Shown here in pieces: positions 34,301-41,814 of a stretch of 64,000 nucleotides of DNA (its first letter is position 1; each line of letters begins with the position of its first letter). The notes beneath the pieces are model-generated. The model was given only the letters and a program-made list of their open reading frames with translations, had not been told where the DNA came from and did no database searches. Both the position numbers and the translations under genes were made by a program. Source of the stretch: Ridgeia piscesae (taxonomy: Eukaryota > Annelida > Polychaeta > Sabellida > Siboglinidae); assembly GCA_025642075.2 (NCBI GenBank), contig JAODUO010000883.1, positions 124,001 through 188,000 of the forward strand, given 5' to 3'.

Positions 34301-34899
34301 TCTAATCAAATTCAAAGCCATCAAATATTTGTATTCAATTCATATTCAAAAGTTTGAGGATATTCGATTGAAATTCCAGATTCATCCCACCCTTAACGTC
34401 CATATTACAGCTGACCACAAACGTGACATGGCAACACTCACCATTATCTGAGTAGCTGAGGGCGGCTACATCAGACAGGAGGGGATGAAGTTTGGGGATT
34501 TTTCTGCGGGTCTTGCCTGAGGGAACATACAGCACGCTGAGACGCGCCGAGTCAAACAGGAACAGACTCTCCTGCACCTGCAAAATAACACAACTCTACT
34601 TGATCGTTCATCTGTTAGTGTGTCACATTCACAAATCAACCATTTCAATGTGCATATGCTACAAACCATCAGGATGTTGTATCGAGGAAGGCAATCGTTT
34701 TACAAACAATTATCTATGTCCACATGTTAAACACTATTTCAAATACCTACAATATTACTGAACCAGTTGTTTACCTTGTTATGATGCATTTAAATCAACA
34801 GTTTAGCCAAGAACTCACGTGACCAATGAAGGCAAGTCGTGGCCATGGCTTCTTCCTCCTGATACAGGTTGACGCGAGCACATCTAGTTCCAACTTCAT
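3770..34899 (-). CDS. CPLANE1: CPLANE1 orthologue (ciliogenesis and planar polarity effector 1), 5' 17 coding exons; 3' end outside window
   Basis: In vertebrates CPLANE1 acts with INTU, FUZ, WDPCP and RSG1 at the basal body/transition zone to recruit intraflagellar-transport components; human mutations cause Joubert syndrome 17. The identification rests on similarity I recognise to the human protein: the N-terminus with RRKKPWPR, a block FLWHKDTDLLRIIP, VAGDGSKVLVVV, PLHPLI before an exon end, RFSISTHPYLPIMLCSDGYM, PEAVWLTHALGDWKSA and LPAPPVYCPQPA. Exons (high to low coordinate): 34899-34819, 34577-34442, 33138-32998, 30810-30569, 29996-29893, 21842-21411, 20608-19481, 18014-17811, 16598-16524, 15732-15524, 15032-14867, 14448-14223, 13574-13444, 12835-12597, 8032-7865, 7076-6870, 5403-3770. 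Phases chain correctly at every junction except for a one-base problem inside exon 8. About 1,840 codons are present against about 3,200 in human, so the gene continues left. Exons 1-7 look beta-propeller-like; later exons look helical. Confidence 0.9.
5842..6728. repeat. 24-bp minisatellite with a longer composite unit, CPLANE1 intron 16
   Basis: The left part repeats GGTGGAGTGTTAAGTCTGCC plus AGGT (24 bp). The right part is a composite unit that adds AAATGAACAGGTCTGTCAGG and a GGTGAAGTGTTAAATT variant. The open frame GVLSLPG is a repeat artefact. Confidence 0.93.
6870..7076 (-). CDS. CPLANE1: CPLANE1 exon 16
   Basis: Acceptor CATTTAATTGCAG, donor GTGGGCACTTG, phase 0 to 0, 69 codons. It encodes DVDELVVDIEILQDGFLS and FRELCTIVWMLYVRDELSLA. 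Confidence 0.85.
7289..7860. repeat. Minisatellite, CPLANE1 intron 15, abutting exon 15 donor
   Basis: Repeats of CTCAGCTCTATGATCCACTA with GCTCTGCTG or GCTCAGCTGTTGACG variants. The array reaches within a few nucleotides of the exon 15 donor at 7864. Confidence 0.93.
7865..8032 (-). CDS. CPLANE1: CPLANE1 exon 15
   Basis: Acceptor TTTGTTTGTGCAG, donor GTAGGTACATC, phase 0 to 0, 56 codons. It encodes SVQTELDLRRRVSSIIRLML and SSRWYVTKVMDAFSKSQKAQ. A minisatellite abuts the donor. Confidence 0.85.
8349..8424. repeat. (AT)n(GT)n microsatellite
   Basis: Uninterrupted AT dinucleotides followed by a short GT run in CPLANE1 intron 14; the flanks are very AT-rich. Confidence 0.95.
8826..8857. other. 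Perfect hairpin related to the adjacent minisatellite
   Basis: Arms CCCATTTTACCCG and CGGGTAAAATGGG with a CATATA loop. The left arm plus loop closely resembles the unit of the large array 400 bp downstream. Confidence 0.85.
9240..12126. repeat. 2.9-kb 24/26-bp minisatellite with higher-order structure, CPLANE1 intron 14
   Basis: The unit is CCCATTTTGCCCGCATTAGT plus ATAT (24 bp) or ATATAT (26 bp). Unit variants CCCACA, CCCGAA and CCTGCA recur in the same order about 960-975 bp apart (9550-9680 and 10520-10650), so large blocks were duplicated. Because 24 is divisible by three, several frames stay open; these are not genes. Confidence 0.97.
12597..12835 (-). CDS. CPLANE1: CPLANE1 exon 14
   Basis: Acceptor GTTTCTCTGCAG, donor GTCAGAGG (weak), phase 1 to 0. 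It encodes DTSQLPPTVVEGDKLDQL and ends with GLYLPAPPVYCPQPATADK, a conserved CPLANE1 motif. Translation past the donor looks non-coding. Confidence 0.85.
13281..13324. repeat. (TA)n microsatellite
   Basis: Uninterrupted TA dinucleotides in CPLANE1 intron 13. Confidence 0.95.
13444..13574 (-). CDS. CPLANE1: CPLANE1 exon 13
   Basis: Acceptor CTCCATGACAG, donor GTGAGTTAAT, phase 2 to 1. It encodes RKTLQLPPGLQPQSVLQDHL and a Ser/Gly/Glu linker. Confidence 0.82.
14223..14448 (-). CDS. CPLANE1: CPLANE1 exon 12
   Basis: Acceptor TTACTGACCAG, donor GTACTTGG, phase 1 to 2. It encodes RVVPLDRD, DIWTTERAIQYLLLSGLLPE and AVWLTHALGDWKSA, the last matching a well-conserved human CPLANE1 block (PEAVWLA..LGDWK). 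Confidence 0.88.
14867..15032 (-). CDS. CPLANE1: CPLANE1 exon 11
   Basis: Acceptor CGCTTCCCCAG, donor GTAAGAATG, phase 0 to 1. It encodes VYIHNRLVRHLVQSLARIMA, then AYFTNSALFVFPP and HTQYFVG. Confidence 0.85.
15524..15732 (-). CDS. CPLANE1: CPLANE1 exon 10 (probable GC donor)
   Basis: Acceptor TTCACCCCAG, phase 1 start. It encodes helical sequence with GDALLHSILFSLLVQGRLRS and EFLLRQNDLSSAVALCWKSW. No GT donor fits the phase-0 start of exon 11; CAG|GCATGT does, making this a likely GC-AG intron. Confidence 0.75.
16524..16598 (-). CDS. CPLANE1: CPLANE1 exon 9
   Basis: Acceptor GCATTTGCAG, donor GTATGTCTTTC, phase 1 to 1. It encodes AELLINGQPFAAIHAWVQEF and EDMP. Translation stays open past the donor, but the strong GTATGT and the phase fit with exon 10 favour splicing here. 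Confidence 0.75.
16669..17572. repeat. CA/TGCA-rich array with duplicated flank, CPLANE1 intron 8
   Basis: About 12-bp units (CACACACATGCA with CACGCACGCATGCA variants). The sequence after the first short array (about 16726-16950) is repeated almost exactly at 17556-17785, an offset of 830 bp, so array and flank were duplicated together. Confidence 0.93.
17811..18014 (-). CDS. CPLANE1: CPLANE1 exon 8, with a frame discontinuity
   Basis: Acceptor ACCTTGCAG, donor GTATCAACC. The 5' half reads FDVTWRLLYKRTVLLHRKLT in the frame set by exon 7. The 3' half reads LLTWLQRRLRALNIDLPVCR in the +1 frame, which exon 9 requires. The switch lies within 17846-17922. Either there is a one-base indel (assembly error or real), or a 52-nt intron (17872-17923, GTGATG...GCTACAG) that also restores phase. 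Confidence 0.72.
18015..19480. other. CPLANE1 intron 7, no gene recognised
   Basis: It contains the perfect hairpin at 18270-18306 and, at about 18828-18890, a fragment resembling the dispersed repeat with CTTCTCTGGG seen elsewhere in the window. No coding sequence recognised. Confidence 0.6.
18270..18306. other. 16-bp perfect inverted repeat (hairpin)
   Basis: CTCACCCCAGGGTGTA, loop TGTGG, then its exact reverse complement. Lies in CPLANE1 intron 7. Confidence 0.9.
19481..20608 (-). CDS. CPLANE1: CPLANE1 exon 7 (large)
   Basis: Acceptor TTGGTTCCAG, donor GTGCGGGTTT, phase 2 to 2, 1,128 nt. The start encodes TFHQRFSISTHPYLPIMLCS then DGYMVTV, a clear match to human CPLANE1. The middle is a low-complexity acidic linker, then a helical stretch, then a Ser/Asp-rich tail. 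Confidence 0.92.
20609..21410. other. CPLANE1 intron 6, nothing recognised
   Basis: In transcript order this intron lies between exons 6 and 7. It is AT-rich with a short TG-rich run at about 21316-21350. Confidence 0.6.
21411..21842 (-). CDS. CPLANE1: CPLANE1 exon 6
   Basis: Acceptor CACTGCTTCAG, donor GTGAGTGCTG, phase 2 to 2, 432 nt. It encodes QLLAVAVN, a stretch with WTSDDLFLVCVTGQGSMCVL and LGEPILL, and ends YLPLHPLIMV. The human protein has the corresponding WTHDSLFLTC and PLHPLIT. A minisatellite begins within about 15 nt of the acceptor. Confidence 0.92.
21856..22999. repeat. 33/47-bp minisatellite, left block, CPLANE1 intron 5
   Basis: Units of TTACCTTAACACTACAAACC then ACACATGTTGTTG (33 bp), alternating with a longer form that adds TTCAGTGAATTGTG (47 bp). 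The array continues at 28499 after a 5.5-kb insertion. Confidence 0.96.
23601..27978 (+). CDS. Unrecognised three-exon gene with acidic heptapeptide repeats, inside the TIR element
   Basis: I do not recognise the protein. Exon 1 is 23601-23700 (ATG after GTCACCTGTC, GTAAGTTTT donor), exon 2 is 26435-26583 (TATTTTCAG acceptor, GTGAGTTATT donor), exon 3 is 26689-27978 (GGTGTCAG acceptor, weak). Phases fit (1, then 0), giving 512 codons. Residues 1-83 include RTLLPEGRGRPPALPELMFL and a Leu/Gln-rich helix. Residues about 84-150 are basic, then acidic. Residues about 151-406 are about 36 heptads of ESAEPEV or DAAEPEV. Residues about 407-512 form a compact domain with ELVAVFYESGFCIGQVIEVQ, a KGHPSYFCWP core and FVFRWNLDI, ending INKPLE. 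That domain resembles, from memory, C-terminal domains of other invertebrate transposon-linked proteins; a small beta-barrel (SH3/Tudor-like) fold is a guess. It may be an element-borne accessory gene or a host gene captured by the element. Confidence 0.7.
23820..25765 (-). mobile_element. 5'-truncated LINE (CR1/L2-like reverse transcriptase), degenerate
   Basis: The main open piece (24019-24918) has the RT motifs GVPQGSVLGPLLFTLY and YADDTQIY, followed by SRLDYCNSLLY and HWLPVHYRI typical of the CR1/L2 group. A second piece (25469-25759) is the region before the RT core. Between them the frame is broken by stops and shifts. The endonuclease is missing. The 3' end is at the left with a TTA-type microsatellite tail (about 23818-23838). 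It lies in intron 1 of the element's own gene, in reverse orientation. Confidence 0.85.
26890..27658 (+). repeat. 21-bp coding minisatellite (heptapeptide repeats)
   Basis: About 36 copies in two unit types: GAATCTGCTGAACCAGAGG plus TT (ESAEPEV) and GACGCTGCTGAGCCAGAGG plus TT (DAAEPEV). The first half is mostly uniform ES units. The second half alternates ES and DA units, a 42-bp higher-order repeat. Confidence 0.96.
28499..29457. repeat. 33/47-bp minisatellite, right block, CPLANE1 intron 5
   Basis: Same units as the left block, mostly the 47-bp form. It resumes directly after the terminal inverted repeat of the inserted element. Confidence 0.96.
29893..29996 (-). CDS. CPLANE1: CPLANE1 exon 5
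   Basis: Acceptor GTGTCTCCAG, donor GTACGTCT, phase 0 to 2. It encodes VSGLTCVCSTVF through LFLRWPSRQTHY, similar to the human CLCSFVF...LAIRWHE segment. It is followed by an 8-kb intron that holds the nested mobile element. Confidence 0.82.
30300..30400. repeat. Dispersed SINE-like repeat fragment
   Basis: Contains GGCTTCTCTGGGAAGCATTC after a TATACTTTATTCCCTGGC stretch. Relatives occur near 41575-41660 (GGCTTCTCTGGGAAGCATCC), 49317-49400 and, weaker, 18830-18890. No tRNA-like head visible. Confidence 0.5.
30569..30810 (-). CDS. CPLANE1: CPLANE1 exon 4
   Basis: Acceptor TTTTTTACAG, donor GTAAGTATGG, phase 1 to 0. It encodes GKLYICVAGDGSKVLVVVDF and a region ending VFCVNDRC, aligning with the human VSGDGKRVLLIV segment. 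Confidence 0.9.
30811..32997. other. CPLANE1 intron 3, nothing coding
   Basis: AT-rich. Contains two copies of a roughly 45-bp repeat with GTCTC(A/G)GAAAATCGGGCTTT (31728-31804). No gene recognised. Confidence 0.6.
32998..33138 (-). CDS. CPLANE1: CPLANE1 exon 3
   Basis: Acceptor GTGCTGTAG, donor GTAGGTCG, phase 1 to 1. It encodes HFVCGILVSGDVFLWHKD and onwards. Its first 40 nt and the acceptor are repeated five more times upstream in the transcript (see the 50-bp array); only the innermost acceptor gives an open frame. Confidence 0.88.
33099..33398. repeat. 50-bp minisatellite spanning the exon 3 splice acceptor of CPLANE1
   Basis: Six copies of a 50-bp unit containing GACCAGAATGCCACATAC and AAAGTGACCTACAGCACAAA. 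Read on the minus strand, each unit is the end of the intron (TTTGTGCTGTAG) plus the first 40 nt of exon 3. The innermost copy is the real exon boundary. Confidence 0.95.
33652..34392. mobile_element. MITE-like element with TTAA flanks, CPLANE1 intron 2
   Basis: Ends AGATGGGACAAACTTCGG and GATTCATCCCACCC are imperfect inverted copies flanked by TTAA on both sides (33648-33651, 34393-34396). Inside is a second inverted pair (AAAACAAACTCACGC near 33765 and TGAGTTTGTTTTGC near 34058) and TTAGGGTTAG-type sequence. No coding capacity. Confidence 0.55.
34442..34577 (-). CDS. CPLANE1: CPLANE1 exon 2
   Basis: Acceptor TTTTGCAG, donor GTGAGTGTT, phase 0 to phase 1. It encodes the block with SGKTRRKIPKLHPLL, corresponding to the human segment of the same form (KTKKKIPSLQPLL). 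Confidence 0.88.
34819..34899 (-). CDS. CPLANE1: CPLANE1 exon 1 (start codon)
   Basis: The 27-codon exon runs from ATG at 34899 to the donor GTGAGTTC and encodes MKLELDVLAST followed by IRRKKPWPRLAFIG, which matches the human N-terminus. An ATG 13 nt upstream is out of frame, which decides the start. Ends in phase 0. Confidence 0.88.
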
Positions 34900-34956
34900 G
34901 CTTTCCACTCATGACACACACAAAGTGCGAAACTTAGGCTAGTCAGACATTTTTGT

Positions 34957-34970
34957 GTTGCTAAGTCAAA
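34957..34970 (+). promoter_or_regulatory. Candidate RFX X-box upstream of CPLANE1
   Basis: GTTGCTAAGTCAAA differs at two positions from the X-box form GTTGCTAAGGCAAC. It lies 58-71 nt upstream of the ATG, the usual distance for RFX sites in ciliary genes. A CGCCAT motif (YY1-like on the minus strand) lies just upstream of it at about 34971-34976. Functional assignment is inference. Confidence 0.4.
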
Positions 34971-36207
34971 TGGCGGATCCACTAAGCTTGTCTCTGACTT
35001 CTTTTATCCAGTTTGCACTTTTTTCTTAAGGGAAACCTACAACAAAATAAATGTCATAAAATTCTGCTCAAAACCCTATTAACTGTTATCATTATATAAA
35101 GCACATGTCTAAAAAATAAACCAATTTGTGTTTAAATCACATACTGATAGCAGTTAACACTTAGTGTGAGTTTAAAATTTTAATCATCTCAAACCTTAGA
35201 CTCTGTTGCTTGTATGTATGTCACAGATGCCACTAATTGTAAACAGCATCAAAGAGTAATGACCGACGGGCTGTCACTAATCCATAATGACTGCTTGAAT
35301 GAAGTCAATCGACTACAGCAGCAGCCAGCAGGTGTGTTCAATAAGCTGTAAACTGGATCAATGATATCACCACTCACAAGCAAATTAGTTCTGGTCTGAT
35401 ACTCGCATAATACGGCATGCATTTTCCATAATTCCCAGACGTTACGTTGGATAATATATCCAGACACTGAACCCTATAACTGTGTGTTAGGAAATGCTAA
35501 AGTTGAGTGGAATTTCCGCTGCCACAGCATGTGAACAACACAAATAACCTGGAATGTGACTCGTAATTAAAATGTAACCTCGCGCAGTATTTTTAAATGG
35601 GACTTACACATGTATGCAATCACGATCAATACAACAAATGTGCAGGGGGTTGGTCACATGTTCAGGTGACCATGTGGTGGAATGTCCCCAACTCTCTCTA
35701 GTATGGTGAACTAAATTAGTAGTTTTAGTAGTCAACATGTTTGCAAGACATCTTTCTAGGTATGATTGTATGTATTACCTACCATGTTGTCAGTATTATC
35801 CTTTTTTAAATGGGCCTTTTTTTAACAAAGTACAGGCTAAGTAAATGAGGCAATGCGTAAGACCTAAACTAGCCCTCACATTTGTACATATTTCTTCATT
35901 TATCCTCCATTTTTGGTCCACCTCCCTCCCTTCCTACCAGTAATTACTGGATTTCACTGTAGTTGGCATGATTTGTATTACCTGGTATGTATGGTTGTGA
36001 TATGGTACATGTAGTTTTTGTAATGCTTTTGCATGTTCAGATTGTACACTACCCCAGGGTATGTTGTCTGTATATGCAGGGTTTTTAGGGCAGGACATAA
36101 AGAAGGATTAATTAGGCAGAGTTCCCACCTCTCTCTCTAGTATGGTGTAATAAGCACTGTAGTAGTTGAAATATTTGTGAGACATTTGTTTACTTAGTTT
36201 TATATAT
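34971..36207. other. Upstream of CPLANE1; no gene recognised
   Basis: It includes an inverted-repeat-like family: CTCTCTCTAGTATGGTG occurs in variant form near 35690 and again near 36130, and ATTACCTACCATGTTGTCAG near 35775 resembles sequence at about 38329. This looks like diverged transposon sequence interrupted by the hAT insertion. Confidence 0.5.
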
Positions 36208-36215
36208 ACACCTGT

Positions 36216-38182
36216 TAGAGATGGAGTAATCGTACTCGTGTACTCGTACTCGAGTACAAGTACTTTTTGAGTACTCGTACTCGAGTACGAAGGAAAGTGA
36301 TCGTACTCGTACATTACCAAAGTAATCGTACTCACGATTACTTCTCACGATTACGATTACATTTTTTTCATATGAACAGTTGCAAGCAAATATATTAGAC
36401 AGATAAAATGGCAATATTAGAAGTAATCTAATAAATGTAATAATAATCAAGGTAATCATTTTCTGTTACTGTTGAGCATTTCAGTTAAATAAATATTCAG
36501 TCAGATTTCCCTAATTAATACCTTCTCTTCCCAGAGAAGCCACATCACCTCACCCTCCTGTTTAGTACAAAGTACAAATTATATTGTGACAGTCCCTGGG
36601 AAGCACTGCAGGAGATAAGCATCCCCTAACATCTTGCTTTGTAATTTTAGAAGCCAGGCTACAGCCCCACCTGTACTGTTTGCTCTGTCAGTATGGTGTG
36701 AATGACTGGTCATATTTCCAACATCCAGAATCCTGACTGGGTCTGGGCGGTTAGCTGCTAAATCCCTGTCTAGTATTATGTTTAATTAAATGCAAACTGT
36801 AAACATGTCTAAATCAACAACTATTCTGTGTTTGTCCCATCCAGACATAGGGTCAAATACATTGAAATTTATATTTAAATACAAATATTATTGAGGGATT
36901 ACAAATACTTTTTAAATATAAATGTACTTAAATACGAATACATTGAAAAGTATCTCAAATACTTTTTCATATATTTTTCAAATACTTTTCATTTTGTATT
37001 ACTATGTAGATAAAAGAAAAGCAACACATATATTGATACATCTAGTTTATAGGCATAATTAGTGTTTTGCTCATATGATGGCAGGCAGACCAGTGCTAGG
37101 GAGTATTGTTATTGTTAACTGCATCACAGTGACAACTGACTGAAAGACGTAAAGGCCAAAATATATTGTTTGTATGTTAAGCCAGGAGGTCCATAATAAT
37201 ATAATGCCTATGTTGCCCTCAGAAGAGACACTGCTAATCATTGCTAATGTTGTGAGGAAGGCTCAACTTCAAAGTCAGCCAGGAAACCAGAATAACCTGG
37301 TGCCAAATGCCTGACTAAAGAACAAAAGGGGATATTGACCTATGGTCACTGTTAGGTGTTAATCCATCCTCTGGCTCTGAGCAATCACAAGTTGTGGTCA
37401 CTGCACGGCCATGGGGGAAGCCTGTTGTTAAGTGTCTTCATCAGTAATTAGCACTGTTGGGTGAAGTTACAGTGCATTAAGGTAATCAGTTTGGCAGGCA
37501 TTACATGTGACAGTGAAAAAGAAATGTTGATACTGACAATGTATTTGAAAAATATTTGAAAAAGTATTTAAATACAAATACTTTTAATTCCTAAACATCA
37601 AATACAAATACTTAAAACAGTATTTAAATACTTTCAAATACAAATGTATTAGACCCCATGTCTGGACCAATCTGATATACTACATATTTGAATTGGATAC
37701 TCTTTTGAATATGCCCCCCTGGTTTTGAAGTGTTGTTATTGTAATGTATTTGATCATGTGTATTTGAAATTTTAAATGCCTCATATTTGTATTTGATTCA
37801 GAAACCATAAATTAAGTTATTAATCCAGTGTTAAATGATTCATCCAATACCTGAGAAAGTCGTCTAATTATTAATAATAATAACACCTGGATAGTGGATA
37901 GCAGTAATCAGTTAGAACATTAGTGACACAACAACAGAACAAGAATGACACCTAGGGATTCCATGAAAGTCGCCTTTATGTTAGAAACAGGATATTCATT
38001 AAAGTAATCATGAAAGTAATCATGATTACATTGTAAAGTAATCGTACTCGTACTCGAGTATATTGTAAAGTAATCGTACTCGTACTCGAGTACATTTGTT
38101 TTCTGAGTACTCGTACTCGTACATATTCAAAGTAATCGTACTCGTACTCGAGTACATTTGTATTGTACTCACTCCATCTCTG
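36216..38182. mobile_element. Non-autonomous hAT-like element with perfect 8-bp target duplication
   Basis: Terminal repeats TAGAGATGGAGT and ACTCCATCTCTG are inverted copies with one difference. Both sides are flanked by ACACCTGT (36208-36215 and 38183-38190). YAGAG ends and 8-bp duplications are typical of hAT. The subterminal regions carry many copies of GTAATCGTACTCGTACTCGA. No transposase seen. Confidence 0.75.
36842..37664. mobile_element. Second hAT-like MITE nested in the first
   Basis: Ends CAGACATAGGGTCAAATACA and TGTATTAGACCCCATGTCTG are inverted with two mismatches. Flanks GTCCCATC and GACCAATC match at 6 of 8 positions, a decayed duplication. The subterminal sequence is rich in AAATACTTT and AAATACAAATAC. 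Confidence 0.6.
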
Positions 38183-38194
38183 ACACCTGTATAT

Positions 38195-38285
38195 AATTGC
38201 TGTGAATCTCTCACTGACAAGAGTATCCCCTTAAATGTAGTATAAAAATGAATATTTATGGGGTAGTTGAGGTCTTAAGCATTGC

Positions 38286-38331
<46 letters not shown>

Positions 38332-38523
38332 CCTACTATGTTACCAACACTGTCTTATATAAGTTATTAATACGGTTTTATAATAATTATGTGCCTTTTA
38401 CTTTTTTGGAATGTAAGGGTTAACTAATTGAAGCAATGCTTAAGACCTCAACTACCCCATAAATATTCATTTTTATACTACATTTAAAGGGATACTCTTG
38501 TCAGTGAGAGATTCACAGCAATT
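38195..38523. repeat. 94-bp inverted repeat around an (AT)n loop
   Basis: Left arm 38195-38288 and right arm 38430-38523 are near-perfect reverse complements, containing GAGTATCCCCTTAAATGTAG and GTCTTAAGCATTGCTTC. The loop contains an (AT)n run (38289-38330). The right arm overlaps the start of the neighbouring TTAA element. Confidence 0.85.
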
Positions 38524-39020
38524 ACTTACATCTGTATAATATATTGGTTGTGCATAGTAATTGTGCAAAAAGGTTGTTAATAAACAATTAATTATAGCAT
38601 AGTTGTACAAGAAACACTCCATGCTGCCATCTTGATACTTATGCACCAGTGACGTCAACGGCTTATGTCACTGGCGCATGCACATTCGAACATCCTATGT
38701 CTGTCCAATGGTATTTGATGTATCCAGTTATTCCAGTACGTCGCGGATTGCTTACGTCACTATCACAATTATTAGCGTAGATTCTGCCAATCCTTGCCTT
38801 TTTCAACAATGCGCCAGTGACATAAACGATTTGGCTTACGTCACTGGCGCATAAGTCTCAAAATGGCAGCGCCCTGAATCTAAGATAGCATGTTTTTTGA
38901 TACCCTTAAACTATAACTAATTGTTTACTAACGATCTTTGTGCACAATTACTAGGCACAACCAATATAGTATACATATGTAAGTTAATACTGTGAACCTC
39001 TCACTGACTGGAGTATCCCA
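38488..39020. mobile_element. Foldback MITE with long inverted repeats and TTAA duplications
   Basis: Ends AGGGATACTC and GAGTATCCCA; TTAA lies on both sides (38484-38487, 39021-39024). The inverted arms extend for roughly 200 bp at about 80 percent identity, including GGTTGTGC(A/C)TAGTAATTGTGC and CAGTGACGT...TGTCACTGGCGCA. The inner part holds the TTATGTCACTGGCGCA palindromes. No coding region. Confidence 0.72.
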
Positions 39021-39024
39021 TTAA

Positions 39025-40300
39025 GAGCGGCATTCATAGAGCAATTTTTCTGTACACGCTTCTTTGATACATATCGCACATTCTGGTGGTATTAAAGGTA
39101 AGGCAGTGACTATTTGACCAGATACAGTCGAACTATTCGCCAAATAGCTCATGTTTGCATATATATATGCTATTTGACCAGATAAATACAGACAAATAGC
39201 CCTAGATCGATACGGACAAACAGCCCATGTTTGTGAATGCGTTATTTGACCGGATAAATACGGACAAATAGCTTGACATCGAGCATACGCTATATGACTG
39301 GACAGATGAAAGATCGTTCTAAAGATGCAACTTGGAAGACGTGGCTTCTCAGGAACACATGTTAGCCAAAAATATAACCGCCAAAAATTCAAACATTTAA
39401 GCCATAAAATTATGTTTGCACAAATTTAATCAAATACCGGTAGTCTAAGTGCTATACTATATAAGAAAGTATGTTTAAATTGTAAAATATGTACGGCAAG
39501 TGTTAATTAATATGTGTTCGACTGGCAGGCCGGCCTATTATTGAATTGAAATTTATTTTCAACAACAACATTATAAATACAGTGCATACAATATAAATTG
39601 TTGAAAAAAGGGTAAAAGAAGTACAATACTTCTCATGTTTACCCTTATAATTTCTTAATTTCATACATAAAACATCTGAACAGTGCAATAGAAGGTGTGA
39701 CAACACTATTTATGTGTGTAACCATACAACATTTAATAAAAAAAAGACATCGACATAAAAAAAAAAAAAACACTTATAACCATAAATAAAACTGAATGTT
39801 TAATTTTTTTATCTAATTAATGTTGGCATTATACTTGGCAAAAATGATCTAGGATTCTAACACATAACTATTTAATGGCCAATGTGTCCGTGTCAATGAT
39901 TGGGATTTCATCCCGGTCCTCCCTTGTTTCATTCGATTTCTGTTTGTTTTTCTGGGATGGCATGGTCATGGTGGCGTGGTGCAGTGGACGATAATGTGAC
40001 TATCGTAGTTTCATGGACAAATGCAAGTGCTCTTTGGCAGTTTCTTACCAGTTTTATGGCTAATAGCTCATGTCACCACTTCCTAGGTTGAATTTTCTCA
40101 TCAGTCGATTGGCATTAATGTCTTAATCCATAGTTTTTGTATTTTTTGCTGTAAATCCGATTAATTATAGAAAATTTATGTCACTCACACAACACTTAGT
40201 ACAGGTGGGAGCAATACAAATATGACATAATATGAAGACCAAAACAACATGTAATTTTTGTTTGCTAGCTGTTATTCCAAAACGATGTACCTGCGCGTGC

Positions 40301-40350
<50 letters not shown>

Positions 40351-41714
40351 GAAATCAATAATTTTATTCTTGCAGTAGGACATCTTCCTCGACAGTCCTC
40401 CTACCTCTTTTATAAAACTGTACAAAGTTACTATTTTCAAACTGTGCAACAGCTGCCGATAAACTTTTAAAATCCATGAACTCACGTCCAACCAACCACG
40501 AATTCATCCATCTCAATTGTGCGAATTTGAATTGGACTCCTGCCAGAAATATATCTGGACAAATAGCCTGTGTACTGACTTACACAATTTGTTTGTATCC
40601 GGACATGTAGTCTCCCAGGCTATTCAACAGCTACTACATCCATTCTAGTTTAATAAAGGTAAATTGTTGGCTTTGCCTTTGTTCAAACCACTGTGTATAT
40701 ACCCAACCCCTCATTAAATTGTATACTATGTCTTAGTTTTAATATAATAAACACACAAAATAAGATAAGATTGTTATTATTAATCTGATTTTAGTGATTA
40801 ATCTGTGTTTTCAACTTATCTTAATAAAATAATTTGTTTACGTTTTTTATATTTCATCTATTCCATTATTAAATAAGCAGTTTGTGAACATACTAGTATG
40901 CAACTGGATAACTGGTCAAGGATTACTGCCATTGTTCAATGCTTACAATACTACACCTGTTACGCCATTGAGTAGATTAAGGTAGAACAAACTGCGCGGG
41001 CTGGCACGCTAAAACAAGTTGAATCCCGTTGCTTGGCTGACAACGGCGCACACCGGCTCCAGACATTCAGATGACGCCAGGAGTATTTTTGCTTATCTTA
41101 CCGAGCTAACGTGGTTTAATGATGACGAAATTATATGTACTGTACCCAGAAACGTACGTTTCCAGTTGCCTCATGATGTTATTACGAGGCATACATACCC
41201 AATGTTGTTATGTTTACGTTTTTCCAAGTTGGCATCTGCCGCCCGCAGCCATTTTGAACGCCATCATTGGTTACGCCCTCTGTCGGGGTTATTTGTATTA
41301 TAACACTTTGTCACTGTTTCAAGAACGTCGCTGAGGTTACTTTAACCCTTTCGCATTAAAACAATGTTTGTCGAGGTTGGTTTAAGTTAAATGTGCTGTC
41401 ATGATTACCGACATTGAAATTACTGCCAGATAAATAATTATGTAGCCTATTTATTGTAGGCCTATATATAATTATTATCACTGGATTCGTCAACAAAGTG
41501 CCATTAATTCACTTAGTAAACTAAAGGCAAGTTCTTATATAACGTATATAGTATCCAGTCCACATGACCATTCAAAGCGCTTTACACTTTACTTCCCTGA
41601 CAGACGTGTTCACTCAAACACCATCACGGCTTCTCTGGGAAGCATCCAGCCATATGCTACAATTGATGCGCGAAGGCTGCTCGTACACAATCCACCAGTG
41701 CATATATGTCTATG

Positions 41715-41787
<73 letters not shown>

Positions 41788-41814
41788 CATTACATTACAT
41801 TTTACATTACATTA
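39025..41814. other. Intergenic, no gene recognised
   Basis: It holds a degenerate cluster of GACAAATAGCC-type repeats (39110-39290), an AT microsatellite at 40300-40350, a dispersed-repeat fragment at about 41570-41660, and the (TA)n run at 41718-41784. Confidence 0.55.
41718..41784. repeat. (TA)n microsatellite
   Basis: Uninterrupted TA repeat followed by a short ACATT tandem (TTACATTACATTACATTT). Confidence 0.95.
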
